This document shows positions 8,173 through 16,947 of a stretch of DNA of 64,000 bases, one piece after another; within the stretch, counting starts at the first letter, position 1, and the number at the start of each line of letters is the position of its first letter. The translations under genes and the position numbers were made by a program. This DNA is from Crenobacter oryzisoli (GTDB lineage Bacteria; Pseudomonadota; Gammaproteobacteria; Burkholderiales; Chromobacteriaceae). The notes beneath the pieces are model-generated. The model had not been told where the DNA came from and searched no databases. It worked only from the letters and a program-made list of their open reading frames with translations. Location of the stretch: NCBI RefSeq assembly GCF_030385785.1, contig NZ_JAUEDK010000014.1:27059-91058 (forward strand), read 5' to 3'.

Positions 8173-9027
8173 TCAGGCAATCAGCAGCGACAGTTCCTCG
8201 GCGGCTTCGCGCAGCACCGGCAGGAAGCGAGTCTCCATCTCGGCGACCGACACGCGCGCAGCCTGTACGCCGACGTTGATCGCGGCGACCACCTTGCCGC
8301 TTTGCGACAGGATCGGCACCGCGATCGACCGCAGCCCGATTTCCAGCTCCTGATCGATCACCGAATAGCCCTGGCTTTTTACCTTGGTGAGCTCGGCGGC
8401 GAGTTTCTCGCGTGTGATCAGCGTGTTCGGCGTGTATTGCACCAGCTTTACGCGGTCGAGATAGGCGGACAGCTCCTCCGCCGGCAGGCCGCTTAGCAAC
8501 ACTCGTCCCATCGATGTGGACGAGGCGGGCAGGCGGCTACCGATGTCGAGGTCGATCGTCATGATGCGCGAGGTCGATGCGCGTGCGATGTAGAGGATTT
8601 CGTCGCCGTCGAGGATGGCGATCGAACTCGACTCGTTCAACGCGTTGCTGACATGGCGCAGCACTGGCTGCGCGGCCTTCGCCAGCGGCGTCGACGCGAG
8701 ATAGGCGTGGCCAAGCGACAAGATGCGCGGGCGCAGCGCGAAGTTGCGGCCGTCTTCGGCGGCGACGAAGCCGAGTTTTGCTAGCGTGTACAGGCACCGG
8801 CGCACCGCGGCACGCGGAATGCCGGTCTTCTGGCTGATCTGCGAGATCGACATCAGCCTGCGCTGTTGCGAGAACGCCTGGATCACTGCCAAGCCGCGCG
8901 CCAGCGAGGTCATGAAGTTGGGGTCACCGCTTTGCGAGGCGATGTCGTCGGCCGTCGAACCCTGGCTTTCGGTGGCGCTATCGTCCGCGTTCTGAAGTGC
9001 TTCTGCCATTAGTGGGTCATGTTGCAT
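8173..9027 (-). CDS. pcaR: IclR-family transcriptional regulator, PcaR/PcaU/PobR type
   Basis: 284 residues from the ATG at 9027, preceded at 8 bp by AGGAAC on the minus strand; an upstream ATG at 9081 lacks a ribosome site. The N-terminal winged helix contains SLARGLAVIQAF and ISQISQKTGIPRAAVRRCLYTLAKLGF, followed by the IclR effector domain (SSIAILDGDEILYIARA, SSTSMGRVLLS, IDQELEIGLRSIAVPI). These match PcaR/PcaU-type activators that respond to beta-ketoadipate or protocatechuate. Four sites resembling the known PcaR operator lie in this window, one in the gene's own divergent promoter region (9146-9176), so it is the likely regulator of the whole island and perhaps of itself. Confidence 0.88.
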   Translation of the reverse strand: MQHDPLMAEALQNADDSATESQGSTADDIASQSGDPNFMTSLARGLAVIQAFSQQRRLMSISQISQKTGIPRAAVRRCLYTLAKLGFVAAEDGRNFALRPRILSLGHAYLASTPLAKAAQPVLRHVSNALNESSSIAILDGDEILYIARASTSRIMTIDLDIGSRLPASSTSMGRVLLSGLPAEELSAYLDRVKLVQYTPNTLITREKLAAELTKVKSQGYSVIDQELEIGLRSIAVPILSQSGKVVAAINVGVQAARVSVAEMETRFLPVLREAAEELSLLIA

Positions 9028-9145
9028 GACGTCGGGTTCCTGGTTGATGACGGCGGAAAGAATACCAGCTCGTTGTTGCATGGCAACAATCAGACATCGA
9101 GCCGCTCCGGTTTTCGTTGGGAACGGTCGCTGTCAGATAAGGATA

Positions 9146-9207
9146 TTCGATTATCGCACACCTTTTCGATAATCGGCATTGTTGCATTATGTACCATCTG
9201 GCACATT
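9146..9207 (+). promoter_or_regulatory. PcaR-type double operator and promoter of the porin gene
   Basis: TTCGATTATCGCAC (9146-9159) and TTCGATAATCGG (9165-9176) are 19 bp apart. Two bases later comes TTGTTG (9179-9184), a 17-bp spacer, and CACATT (9202-9207), the same geometry as at 4113 and 16006. The site lies between the divergent regulator and porin genes, so it may also control the regulator. Confidence 0.75.
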
Positions 9208-9352
9208 TTGCGTTGGGTAGGTCAGGAAGCGCCGCTGCGACGACTGCCTATCCGTCCATCCGGCGCTACCCGAACGCGGACAAGTTTGGGGGCATGCCAG
9301 TGCGATGGGCTCGACACAAAAACATAACGAGAGAAATAGCTGGAGAAGCTCC

Positions 9353-10459
9353 ATGAAACAGAGGTACTTATTTATCGCTTGCGCTGCCATCGGCCTGAGC
9401 TCGCTCACCTACGCGGACGACAGTGGCGTCATCATCTACGGTCGCATGCACGGCGACATCGAATCGACGAGGGCTGGCAAGACCGACATGCCGTCGACCG
9501 GCAAGGTGCAGAACGACACCTCACGCATCGGCTTCAAGGGTTACGAGGATCTGGGCAGCAACCTGAAGGCGGTTTGGCAGGTGGAGAGCGGCGTCGCCAT
9601 CGATGACGGTTCGGCGGCGGCTTCCAGCCGGGGCTACTGGGGCACTCGTGAGACCTACGTCGGGCTGAGCCATGCCACGCTTGGCACGTTCAAGCTCGGC
9701 CATTTCCTGGTGGCAGCGGACGACCTGCACGACATCGCCGGCAACAACTTCCAATACTGGACCGGCATCTCGAATGACGCGACGCTGTGGCTGAACGGCG
9801 GCGACATTGCCACCGGTGGTTTCGATGCACGTTTGGGCAATTCGGTGAGCTACCAGACGCCGAACATCAACGGTTTCAGTTCGCGCATCCAGTATTCGCT
9901 GACCACTGGCTCCGGTAGCAAGGAGGCGATCTCGGGGGGCTCGTCCGTGATCTCGGCCAATGCGCGCTACGACAGCGGCCCGCTGCACCTTGGCTACGGC
10001 GTGCAACAGAACCGCGATATGCAGGTGACCTCGAGCGGTTTCTACCAGAGCGGACTCGCACAATTTCTGGCGGCGGGATACGGGTTTGGCCCGCTCTATC
10101 TGGCTGGCTTGTTCGAGCACGACAACCTGAACAATATCCAGAGCAGCGGCAAGGACCGCAGCCGCAACTATGGCAGCCTGCTGGCCAACTACACCATCGG
10201 CCGCAACATCTTCTCCCTTCAGTACGGCAAAGCCGGCTCATGGAGCGGCGACGCCGGTGTCGGCCACAGTGGCGCCTGGCTGGGCAGTGCTGCGTACAAC
10301 TACAAGCTGAGCAATAGCACTCAGGTCTACGTCCTCTATACCCGTCTCAATAACGATATCAACGGCGCCTACGTGCTTGGCGGCAACCCGACGGCAAATG
10401 CCGTTCCGGCGATGCGCAACCAGCATTCGGTTGCGCTCGGCATGTGGAAGAACTTCTGA
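9353..10459 (+). CDS. Gram-negative general porin (OmpC/Neisserial type)
   Basis: 368 residues from the ATG at 9353; 16 upstream in-frame codons are rejected because the signal peptide starts here ([21 protein letters not shown], cut before DDSGV). The mature part has classic porin features: [39 protein letters not shown], alternating beta-strands, the constriction-loop region, and a terminal phenylalanine for BAM recognition (MWKNF). It would form a trimeric 16-stranded outer-membrane channel. Its PcaR-type promoter suggests induced uptake of hydroaromatic acids across the outer membrane. A chemoreceptor gene follows after 53 bp. Confidence 0.9.
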   Translation: MKQRYLFIACAAIGLSSLTYADDSGVIIYGRMHGDIESTRAGKTDMPSTGKVQNDTSRIGFKGYEDLGSNLKAVWQVESGVAIDDGSAAASSRGYWGTRETYVGLSHATLGTFKLGHFLVAADDLHDIAGNNFQYWTGISNDATLWLNGGDIATGGFDARLGNSVSYQTPNINGFSSRIQYSLTTGSGSKEAISGGSSVISANARYDSGPLHLGYGVQQNRDMQVTSSGFYQSGLAQFLAAGYGFGPLYLAGLFEHDNLNNIQSSGKDRSRNYGSLLANYTIGRNIFSLQYGKAGSWSGDAGVGHSGAWLGSAAYNYKLSNSTQVYVLYTRLNNDINGAYVLGGNPTANAVPAMRNQHSVALGMWKNF

Positions 10460-10473
10460 GCCAGTCGGGCCGG

Positions 10474-10494
10474 GGTCCGTACCCGGTACGGACC
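10474..10494 (+). promoter_or_regulatory. inverted repeat between porin and chemoreceptor genes
   Basis: GGTCCGTACC and GGTACGGACC flank a single C (10484). In RNA this gives a strong stem of about 8 bp with a short loop. No U-run follows, so it is more likely an mRNA-stabilising or processing element, or a partial attenuator, than a full terminator. Confidence 0.45.
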
Positions 10495-10512
10495 TCGAAG
10501 CGGAGAGGAGAG

Positions 10513-12159
10513 ATGAGGTTGAAAGCAAGCATGAAACAGCGAATGGGGCTGTTGCTGCTGTTGTCGTTGCTGGGGCTGATCGTCATCGGTGCGGCGGCAC
10601 TCAAGGTTGGCCGTGATGTCATGATCGAAGACCGCAAGCTCCAGCTCAAGCACCTGGTCGAGACGGCTGGCGGCGTCGTCGACCATTACGCGGCACAGGC
10701 GCGCATCGGTGCGCTGTCCGTAGCCGAGGCGCAGCGGCGCGCGGTGGCGGCAATCCAGGCGCTGCGTTTCAACGACGGTCACGATTACTACTTCGTGATG
10801 ACGCTCGACGGCGTTCAGCTGGCGAACGGCGCCCATCCGGAGAACGTGGGCAAGACCCGGATCAACGATGTGGACGCGAATGGTGTGCATCAGACGGTCG
10901 AGATGCTCAAGACGGTGAACGCGAACGGGGAGGGCTGGGTGCGCTATGCGTATCCGAAATCGCCGGGCGGCGTGCCGTTGCCGAAGCTGGCGTATGTGAA
11001 GAAGATCGACGCCTGGTCCTGGGTCATCGGCGCTGGCGTCTATATGGACGAGGTCGACACGATGTTCCGCGATATGGGTACGACACTGCTTGCGTTGCTC
11101 GCGGTGCTGACTGCCGCGCTGATTGGTGTCGGCCTTTGGCTGGTGCGGTCGGTGATGCGCGATATCGGCGGTGAGCCCGCTTATGCGCGAGAGGCGGTGG
11201 TGGAGATCTCCGGCGGCAATCTGGGGGTCGATTTCGCCTGCCGTGACGAGGACAGCTTGCTCGGTGCGATCCGGCGCATGCAGCTGACGCTGCGGTCCAC
11301 CATCGGCGACATGCGTCGCGGAGCCGACCAGCTCGGTGAGACGTCACAGGGGCTGGCTGGCGCATCGGGCGCGGTGCTCGATGGCTCGCGTCGACACAGC
11401 GAGGCGGCGGCGGGCATCGCCGCCGCAATCGAAGAGATGACGGCCTCGATCGACCAGCTCTCGGGCAACGCCGAGGCCGCACATGCGCTGGCTCGCGAGG
11501 CAGGTGACAGTGCCGAGGGCGGCCGGCGGGCAATCGCGGAGGTGGTCGACGAGGTCCATCGCGTCGCGGCCATCGTCGGTGACGCGTCGCACTCGCTCGA
11601 GGCGCTAGGCGCGCAGACACAGGCAATCCACGGCATCACCGATGTGATCCGCGATGTCGCCGAGCAGACCAATCTGCTGGCGTTGAACGCGGCGATCGAG
11701 GCGGCGCGTGCCGGCGAATCGGGCCGCGGTTTCGCGGTGGTTGCCGACGAGGTGCGCAAGCTGGCCGAACGCACTGCGGCGGCCACCGGCGAGATTCAGC
11801 AGCAGATTACCGCGATTCGCGTCAGCTCCGATACCGCAATCCGCGACATGGGCGCGGCGGTCGGTCGTGTCGGCACTGGTGTCGAGCGCGCTCGTGTGGC
11901 CGGCGAGGCGATAGCCGCGAGCGCCGATAGCGCGCGTCGCGTCACCGGCGTGGCCGGCGACATCGCTGCCGCGCTGAAGGAGCAGTCGGCGGCGAGCGCC
12001 GAGATGTCGCGCCATGTGGAGCAGATCGCCCATCTGTCGCAGCAAAACGCCGCGTCGGCGTCTGAGGCGGACGCGGCGGCGGCGAGACTCGATGCGTTTG
12101 CGCAGCAGTTGCGCGCAGCGGCGAACGCGTTCCGGCTTGAAGCGGTGACGATGGGTTGA
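10513..12159 (+). CDS. methyl-accepting chemotaxis protein with single Cache (sCache_2-like) sensor domain
   Basis: 548 residues from the ATG at 10513, right after GGAGAGGAGAG; the frame is open further upstream into the porin 3' end. Layout: TM1 ([20 protein letters not shown]), a periplasmic single-Cache-like domain ([26 protein letters not shown]...[15 protein letters not shown]), TM2 at ~residues 190-212, HAMP, and a signalling domain with the hairpin tip [38 protein letters not shown]. sCache_2 receptors often bind small carboxylates. Its place directly behind the PcaR-controlled porin suggests chemotaxis toward the aromatic or hydroaromatic substrate. No CheR-docking pentapeptide is seen at the C-terminus. 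Confidence 0.9.
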   Translation: MRLKASMKQRMGLLLLLSLLGLIVIGAAALKVGRDVMIEDRKLQLKHLVETAGGVVDHYAAQARIGALSVAEAQRRAVAAIQALRFNDGHDYYFVMTLDGVQLANGAHPENVGKTRINDVDANGVHQTVEMLKTVNANGEGWVRYAYPKSPGGVPLPKLAYVKKIDAWSWVIGAGVYMDEVDTMFRDMGTTLLALLAVLTAALIGVGLWLVRSVMRDIGGEPAYAREAVVEISGGNLGVDFACRDEDSLLGAIRRMQLTLRSTIGDMRRGADQLGETSQGLAGASGAVLDGSRRHSEAAAGIAAAIEEMTASIDQLSGNAEAAHALAREAGDSAEGGRRAIAEVVDEVHRVAAIVGDASHSLEALGAQTQAIHGITDVIRDVAEQTNLLALNAAIEAARAGESGRGFAVVADEVRKLAERTAAATGEIQQQITAIRVSSDTAIRDMGAAVGRVGTGVERARVAGEAIAASADSARRVTGVAGDIAAALKEQSAASAEMSRHVEQIAHLSQQNAASASEADAAAARLDAFAQQLRAAANAFRLEAVTMG

Positions 12160-12328
12160 GCGGACAGCGGGCTGTCTGAGCAGGACATGGCGGGGACATT
12201 TCGGCTGACCCCGCTGTTTTCAATCACTCGCAATGGGGGGCATGTCGTTCCGATTCTGGCCTACAACTCGAAAAAACAAAGATGACTGGGTGGACGCCGC
12301 CTAGGTCACAGTACATGGAGAAACTGAA

Positions 12329-13657
12329 ATGCCCACAACACAACAAACCACCCACGCCGCGCCGGTCACGGACAGCACTGTCAGCGGCAAGATACGCAGT
12401 GCTTTCGCTATCGGCAAAGTCCGCTGGGGCATGCTGGCGCTGGTGTTCTTCGCCACGACGCTCAACTACATCGACCGCGCCGCGCTCGGCGTGCTGCAAC
12501 CGGTGCTCGCGAAGGCGATGAGCTGGACGGCGCAGGACTACGCCAACATCAACTTCTGGTTCCAGGTCGGCTACGCGATCGGTTTCGCCGCACAGGGTCG
12601 CTATATCGACAAGGTCGGCGTCAAGCGTGCGTTCGCGATCGCGGTGTTGCTGTGGAGTATCGCGGCGGCATCGCATGGTCTCGCTGCGTCGGCTGTCGGC
12701 TTCATGGTGTGTCGTTTCTTCCTCGGCCTTGCCGAGGCGGCCAACTACCCGTCGTGCGTCAAGACCGCGCGCCTGTGGTTCCCGGCCGGCGAGCGCGCGA
12801 TGGCGACCGGTATCTTTAACGCTGGCACCAACGTCGGCGCGATGCTGACGCCGTTGATGCTGCCGTTCATTCTGACCGTCTGGGGCTGGCAGGCGGCTTT
12901 CTACACCATCGGTGCGCTCGGCTTTGTGTGGCTGCTGTTTTGGCTGCGCAACTATTACAACCCGGAAGAGCACCCGCACGTCAGCCAGCAGGAGCGGGAC
13001 TATGTGCAGCAGGGCGTCGAGCCAGCGCCAGTGAAGGTGCCGTATTCGCGGATACTGAAGATGCGCGGCACCTGGGCATTTGCACTCGCGTTCACCGTCA
13101 CCGCACCGGTGTTCTGGTTCTACCTGTATTGGCTGCCGCCGTTTCTGAACCAGCAGTACCATCTGGGCATCAGCGTCACGCAAATGGGCCTGCCGTTGAT
13201 GGTCATCTACTTCATGGCGGACGTCGGCAGCATCGGCGGTGGGGCGCTGTCGTCGTTGATGATCGGCCGTGGCATGGCTCCGGTGAAGGCCCGCCTGCTG
13301 TCGATGCTTATCTGTGCGATGTGCATCTCGTTTATCGTGTTTGCCGCCGGCGCGAGCAGCCTGTGGTTGGCGGTCGCCGCGATCTCGATCGCGATTGGAG
13401 CGCATCAGGCGTGGACGGCGAATATCTGGAGCCTGGTCATGGACTTTTCGCCTAAGGAAGTCGTCAGCTCGGTGTTCGGCTTCGGTGGCATGGTCGGCGC
13501 TGTCGGCGGGATGTTTATGACGCAGCTGGTCGGCTACGTGCTGACTGTGACGCACAACAATTACGCAGTGCTGTTCACGATGATTCCGTGCGCGTACTTC
13601 GTCGCACTGGCCTGGCTGTATTTCATGGCGCCTCGCCAGATCGAAGAGGCCCACTGA
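12329..13657 (+). CDS. MFS transporter, anion:cation symporter (ACS) type
   Basis: 442 residues with a GGAGAAACTGAA site before the ATG. TM1 carries NYIDRAALGVLQP, the signature of the ACS subfamily (hexuronate, galactonate, glucarate, phthalate transporters), followed by about twelve helices and the TM4-5 motif GLAEAANYPSCVKTARLWFPAGERAMATGIF. It most likely imports a sugar acid or an organic acid such as quinate. It ends before two strong terminators at 13691 and 13827. No PcaR-type palindrome is visible in the 169 bp upstream, so it may be transcribed from the porin/chemoreceptor unit or from its own promoter. Confidence 0.85.
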   Translation: MPTTQQTTHAAPVTDSTVSGKIRSAFAIGKVRWGMLALVFFATTLNYIDRAALGVLQPVLAKAMSWTAQDYANINFWFQVGYAIGFAAQGRYIDKVGVKRAFAIAVLLWSIAAASHGLAASAVGFMVCRFFLGLAEAANYPSCVKTARLWFPAGERAMATGIFNAGTNVGAMLTPLMLPFILTVWGWQAAFYTIGALGFVWLLFWLRNYYNPEEHPHVSQQERDYVQQGVEPAPVKVPYSRILKMRGTWAFALAFTVTAPVFWFYLYWLPPFLNQQYHLGISVTQMGLPLMVIYFMADVGSIGGGALSSLMIGRGMAPVKARLLSMLICAMCISFIVFAAGASSLWLAVAAISIAIGAHQAWTANIWSLVMDFSPKEVVSSVFGFGGMVGAVGGMFMTQLVGYVLTVTHNNYAVLFTMIPCAYFVALAWLYFMAPRQIEEAH

Positions 13658-13690
13658 GCTTCAATCCACTGTCCGCGATGGAGGGTGACC

Positions 13691-13724
13691 GCCCGCGTGC
13701 CAATCCGGTGCGCGGGCTTTTTTT
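13691..13724 (+). terminator. Rho-independent terminator of the ACS transporter gene
   Basis: GCCCGCG (13691-13697) pairs with CGCGGGC (13711-13717), extended inward by TGCC/GGTG, and is followed by seven T. Confidence 0.9.
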
Positions 13725-13826
13725 GTCGGGCGGAGGTCTCAGTCGTTAGTCACGCGTACCGGCCGCCTCGCCGCCGTCAAGGACGACAGACGGGCGACCT
13801 AAAGCGCTCGGGTCGTGCAGACACAA

Positions 13827-13855
13827 AAAAGCCACCGTGCACCACGGTGGCTTTT
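13827..13855. terminator. bidirectional terminator, mainly for the minus-strand dehydratase gene
   Basis: CCACCGTG (13832-13839) and CACGGTGG (13843-13850) form an 8-bp stem extended by AAAAGC/GCTTTT, with A-run left and T-run right. It sits just beyond the stop of the gene at 13875-15803. Confidence 0.9.
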
Positions 13856-13874
13856 GTTTTGGCGGGAAGGGGGC

Positions 13875-15803
13875 TCAGTCGGACCAAGGCGCGTGACGCG
13901 ACTGCTGGCGCGCGCGCGACTGTGCCTGCGCGGCGAGCCGCACCGCGACGTTGGCCGCGCCGTACTGCTCGTAGCCGTGGTGGCGTTCGATGATCTCGAA
14001 GAAGAATCGCTCTTCGAATGGCTCGGTATAGACGTGTAGCAGCTCGCCGCCGTTCGGGTCGCGATCGTACAAGATGTTGGCCTCGGCCAACCTTTCAATG
14101 AAGTCCGGATCGAGGTCGAAACGTGCAGCCAGGTCGTCGTAGTAGTTGCGCGGGATCTCCAGCAGTGGTAACCCTGCCTCGCGAGCCGCCGCTACCGCCG
14201 CGAAGATATCGCCGGTGGCGAACGCGACGTGCTGTAGGCCCGAGCCGCGGTAGGTCGACACCGAGCGCGCGATCGCGGTGTTGCGGTTCTCCGAGATGTT
14301 GAGCGGTACGCGGATGGCACCATCCGGGCTTCGCACGACACGGCTCTTCACCAAGCCGTAAGGGTCTGGCAGCACCCACTCGTGCTCGGTCGTGAAACCG
14401 TACACGGCACGGAAGAACAGGATCCAGGTGTCGAGCGTTTCGGCCGGCAGGCCGAGCGCAAAGTGGTCGATGCCGGTGAGCAGCGCCGCCTGTGGGCTCT
14501 TCGTTTCGACCGGGTCGAAGTCGCTGTCGTAGATCGTCCGGCCGTCCTCGCCCGGGTCGACTAGGTACTGCAGGCTGCCATCGGGTGCGCGTACCGCCGG
14601 GATCTGCCGCTCGTTCGGGCCGACGCGGCTTTCGAACGAGCGACTCTTGTACAGCTTGGCGCGCTCGAGTGCCGCGCGGCTGTCGTCGACGCGGAATGCT
14701 GCCGCACACAGCGACGGGCCGTGTGCGACGAAGAAGGCGTGCGCGAACGAGTCGGGCTCGGCATTCAGGATCAGGTTTACGCCGCCCTGGCTGTACAGGC
14801 TGACGTTCTTCGACTTGTGCGTGCCGGTATGGGCAAAGCCGAGCTTGTCGAACCAGCTCGCCAGACGTCGCGCGGCCGCATCGTCGACGGCGAATTCGAG
14901 GAATTCGACACCGTCGTAGCGCACCGGCGGCGGCGGGGCGAACAGCGTCTCGGCGACGCGCGCATCCTCGGCCTTGTTCGAGCTTTCCAGCGCCTTGCGG
15001 GTGGTTTCCTCGAGATAGAGCAGCGAGCGCAGGCCATCGGCGGCGGTGATCCGCGTCGGCGCGGCGCGGAAGCCGTCGTTGAAGATCTCGAGGCTCAACG
15101 GCCCCTTATAGCCGTTCTTCAGGATCGGGCCGAGGAAGGACGCGAGGTCGAACTCGCCTTGGCCCGGGAAGCAGCGGAAGTGGCGGCTCCATTCCATCAC
15201 GTCCATTGCCATCAGCGGCGCGTCCGCCAGCTGCAGGAACACGATCTTGTCACCGGGGATTTCGGCCAAAGTCGACAGGTCGTCGTTGATAGACAGCGTG
15301 TGGAAGCTGTCGAGGATGATGCCGAGGTTCGGGTGGTCGACCGCCTTCACGATGTCCCACACATGGCGGTACGAGTTCACGTAACGGCCCCAGGCGAGCG
15401 CCTCGTAGCCGACCAGGATGTCGCGCTTTGCAGCGCGTTCGGCCAGCTTGGCGAAGTCGTCGGCGATCAAGGCATCGTCGCGGATCACGTCCGGTTGCAC
15501 GCTGCTGCATACCAGGATGCGATCGGTACCTAGCTCCTGCATCAGGTCGAACTTGCGCTCGGCACGGTCGAGGTTGTGCTGCAGCTTGTCGCGCCGTCCG
15601 CCCTCGAAGTCGCGGAACGGCTGGAACAGCATGATCTTCAGCCCCAGATCGTCGCAGATGCGCTTTGCGTCGCGCGGTGAGCCGTCGAAGTAGAGCAGGT
15701 CGTTTTCGAAAATCTCCACGCCGTCGAAGCCGGCGGCGGCGATCGCCTCCAGCTTCTCGGGCAGGGTGCCGCTCAGCGATACCGTGGCGATTGAATGCTG
15801 CAT
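13875..15803 (-). CDS. quiC: 3-dehydroshikimate dehydratase, two-domain (TIM barrel + HPPD-like), QuiC type
   Basis: 642 residues from the ATG at 15803 (GGAACC upstream); 19 further in-frame codons upstream are not needed. Residues ~1-280 form an AsbF/xylose-isomerase TIM barrel (IATVSLSGTLPEKLEAIAAAGFDGVEIFENDL, GIILDSFHTLSI, FLQLADAPLM, LEIFND). Residues ~300-620 form an HPPD-like vicinal-oxygen-chelate half (FLEFAVDD, GIDHFALGLP, LQHVAFATGDIF, FFEIIERHHGYEQYGAANV). This fusion is characteristic of proteobacterial QuiC1-type dehydratases, which turn 3-dehydroshikimate into protocatechuate. Divergent from pcaI with a PcaR-type operator at 15890-15920, it feeds quinate/shikimate carbon into the beta-ketoadipate pathway. 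Confidence 0.9.
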   Translation of the reverse strand: MQHSIATVSLSGTLPEKLEAIAAAGFDGVEIFENDLLYFDGSPRDAKRICDDLGLKIMLFQPFRDFEGGRRDKLQHNLDRAERKFDLMQELGTDRILVCSSVQPDVIRDDALIADDFAKLAERAAKRDILVGYEALAWGRYVNSYRHVWDIVKAVDHPNLGIILDSFHTLSINDDLSTLAEIPGDKIVFLQLADAPLMAMDVMEWSRHFRCFPGQGEFDLASFLGPILKNGYKGPLSLEIFNDGFRAAPTRITAADGLRSLLYLEETTRKALESSNKAEDARVAETLFAPPPPVRYDGVEFLEFAVDDAAARRLASWFDKLGFAHTGTHKSKNVSLYSQGGVNLILNAEPDSFAHAFFVAHGPSLCAAAFRVDDSRAALERAKLYKSRSFESRVGPNERQIPAVRAPDGSLQYLVDPGEDGRTIYDSDFDPVETKSPQAALLTGIDHFALGLPAETLDTWILFFRAVYGFTTEHEWVLPDPYGLVKSRVVRSPDGAIRVPLNISENRNTAIARSVSTYRGSGLQHVAFATGDIFAAVAAAREAGLPLLEIPRNYYDDLAARFDLDPDFIERLAEANILYDRDPNGGELLHVYTEPFEERFFFEIIERHHGYEQYGAANVAVRLAAQAQSRARQQSRHAPWSD

Positions 15804-15889
15804 GGTGGGTTCCTTGCTTGGGTCGTTGCATGTCGGCCGCCGGGTTCTGCCACGACGCATCGGCCAATCTCGTCGGTTTAGTCTCTTGA

Positions 15890-15920
15890 TCGATAATCGA
15901 ACCTGCGTTCAATAATCGAC
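15890..15920 (-). promoter_or_regulatory. PcaR-type double operator upstream of quiC
   Basis: TCGATAATCGA (15890-15900) and TCAATAATCGA (15909-15919) are 19 bp apart, the same spacing as the other three sites. They lie about 90 bp upstream of the minus-strand dehydratase start. The second copy has one mismatch. A matching -35/-10 pair is not clear here. Confidence 0.7.
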
Positions 15921-16005
15921 TGATCGTCAAACTATAAATAAATGTACCGACCAGTTCAATAGAAGATGGTCAGCCCGCGCTGGGCGGCATAGGGTGGCAA
16001 ATCAT

Positions 16006-16068
16006 GTTCGAATATCGAACAATATTTCGATTATCGCCCTTGACGAGGGTCGGCCCGAGTCCTAGATT
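16006..16068 (+). promoter_or_regulatory. PcaR-type double operator and promoter of pcaIJF
   Basis: GTTCGAATATCGAAC (16006-16020) and TTCGATTATCGCC (16026-16038), cores 19 bp apart, are followed by -35 TTGACG (16040-16045), a 17-bp spacer and TAGATT (16063-16068). The start codon of pcaI is at 16252, so the leader is about 175 nt. Confidence 0.82.
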
Positions 16069-16251
16069 TGTGTTCGAAAGATGAGCATGCGTGCGAATGT
16101 CGCACCGTTTATCTGGTGCGGGGAGTGACAGCTCCTCGGCGCGGGCAGGGCGGAGCGCCCGACCTGTGTTCGATAAATCCGGTTCGTCTGGCGCAAAGCC
16201 GATGGACAAGCAACAGGACCGCATCCCGACCGGGATGACGCGAGCGAGACC

Positions 16252-16935
16252 ATGATTGATAAGACCGTTTCCTCCCTCGAGGAGGCTGTGGCCGGCATCT
16301 TTGACGGGGCCACTGTGATGATCGGCGGCTTCGGCACGGCGGGGCAGCCAGCCGAGCTGATCGACGCACTGATCGCGCAAGGCGCGCGCGACCTCACCAT
16401 CGTCAACAACAACGCCGGCAACGGCGAGATCGGCCTGGCGGCGCTGCTGAAAGCACGCCGCGTGAAGAAGATCATCTGTTCGTTCCCGCGCCAGGCCGAC
16501 TCGCAGGTGTTCGATGCGCTGTACCGTGCCGGCGAGATCGAGCTGGAGCTAGTGCCGCAGGGCAACCTCGCCGCGCGCATCCAGGCGGCCGGTGCTGGCC
16601 TGGGCGCGATCTTCACCCCGACCGGCTACGGCACGCTGCTCGCCGAAGGCAAGGAAACCCGCGAGATCGACGGCAAGCACTATGTGCTCGAGTACCCGAT
16701 TAAGGCCGACTTCGCGCTGATCAAGGCGCTGAAGGGCGACCGCTGGGGCAACCTGGTGTACCGCAAGGCGGCGCGCAACTTCGGTCCGATCATGGCAACC
16801 GCGGCTGACGTCACCATCGCGCAGGTGTCCGAGATCGTGCCCTTGGGCGACCTGGACCCCGAAGTCATCGTGACCCCGGGCATCTTCGTGCAGCGCGTCG
16901 TCGCCATCGGCAATGCCGTGGCGCAAGCGGCATAA
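16252..16935 (+). CDS. pcaI: 3-oxoadipate CoA-transferase subunit A
   Basis: 227 residues beginning MIDKTVSSLEEAVAGIFDGATVMIGGFGTAGQPAELIDAL, the SCOT family A-subunit start with its GGFG oxyanion/CoA region; FTPTGYGTLLAEGKETREIDGKHYVLE is the usual mid-domain motif. With PcaJ it transfers CoA from succinyl-CoA to beta-ketoadipate. A PcaR-type promoter lies upstream and pcaJ follows after 12 bp. The length is normal for PcaI. Confidence 0.95.
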   Translation: MIDKTVSSLEEAVAGIFDGATVMIGGFGTAGQPAELIDALIAQGARDLTIVNNNAGNGEIGLAALLKARRVKKIICSFPRQADSQVFDALYRAGEIELELVPQGNLAARIQAAGAGLGAIFTPTGYGTLLAEGKETREIDGKHYVLEYPIKADFALIKALKGDRWGNLVYRKAARNFGPIMATAADVTIAQVSEIVPLGDLDPEVIVTPGIFVQRVVAIGNAVAQAA

Positions 16936-16947
16936 AGGAGTAGAGAC

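Noticed and set aside
12224..13654. A 476-codon open frame on the minus strand opposite the ACS transporter
   Set aside because: It is Arg/His/Gln-rich, matches no family, and is the mirror of a clear MFS gene in GC-rich DNA.
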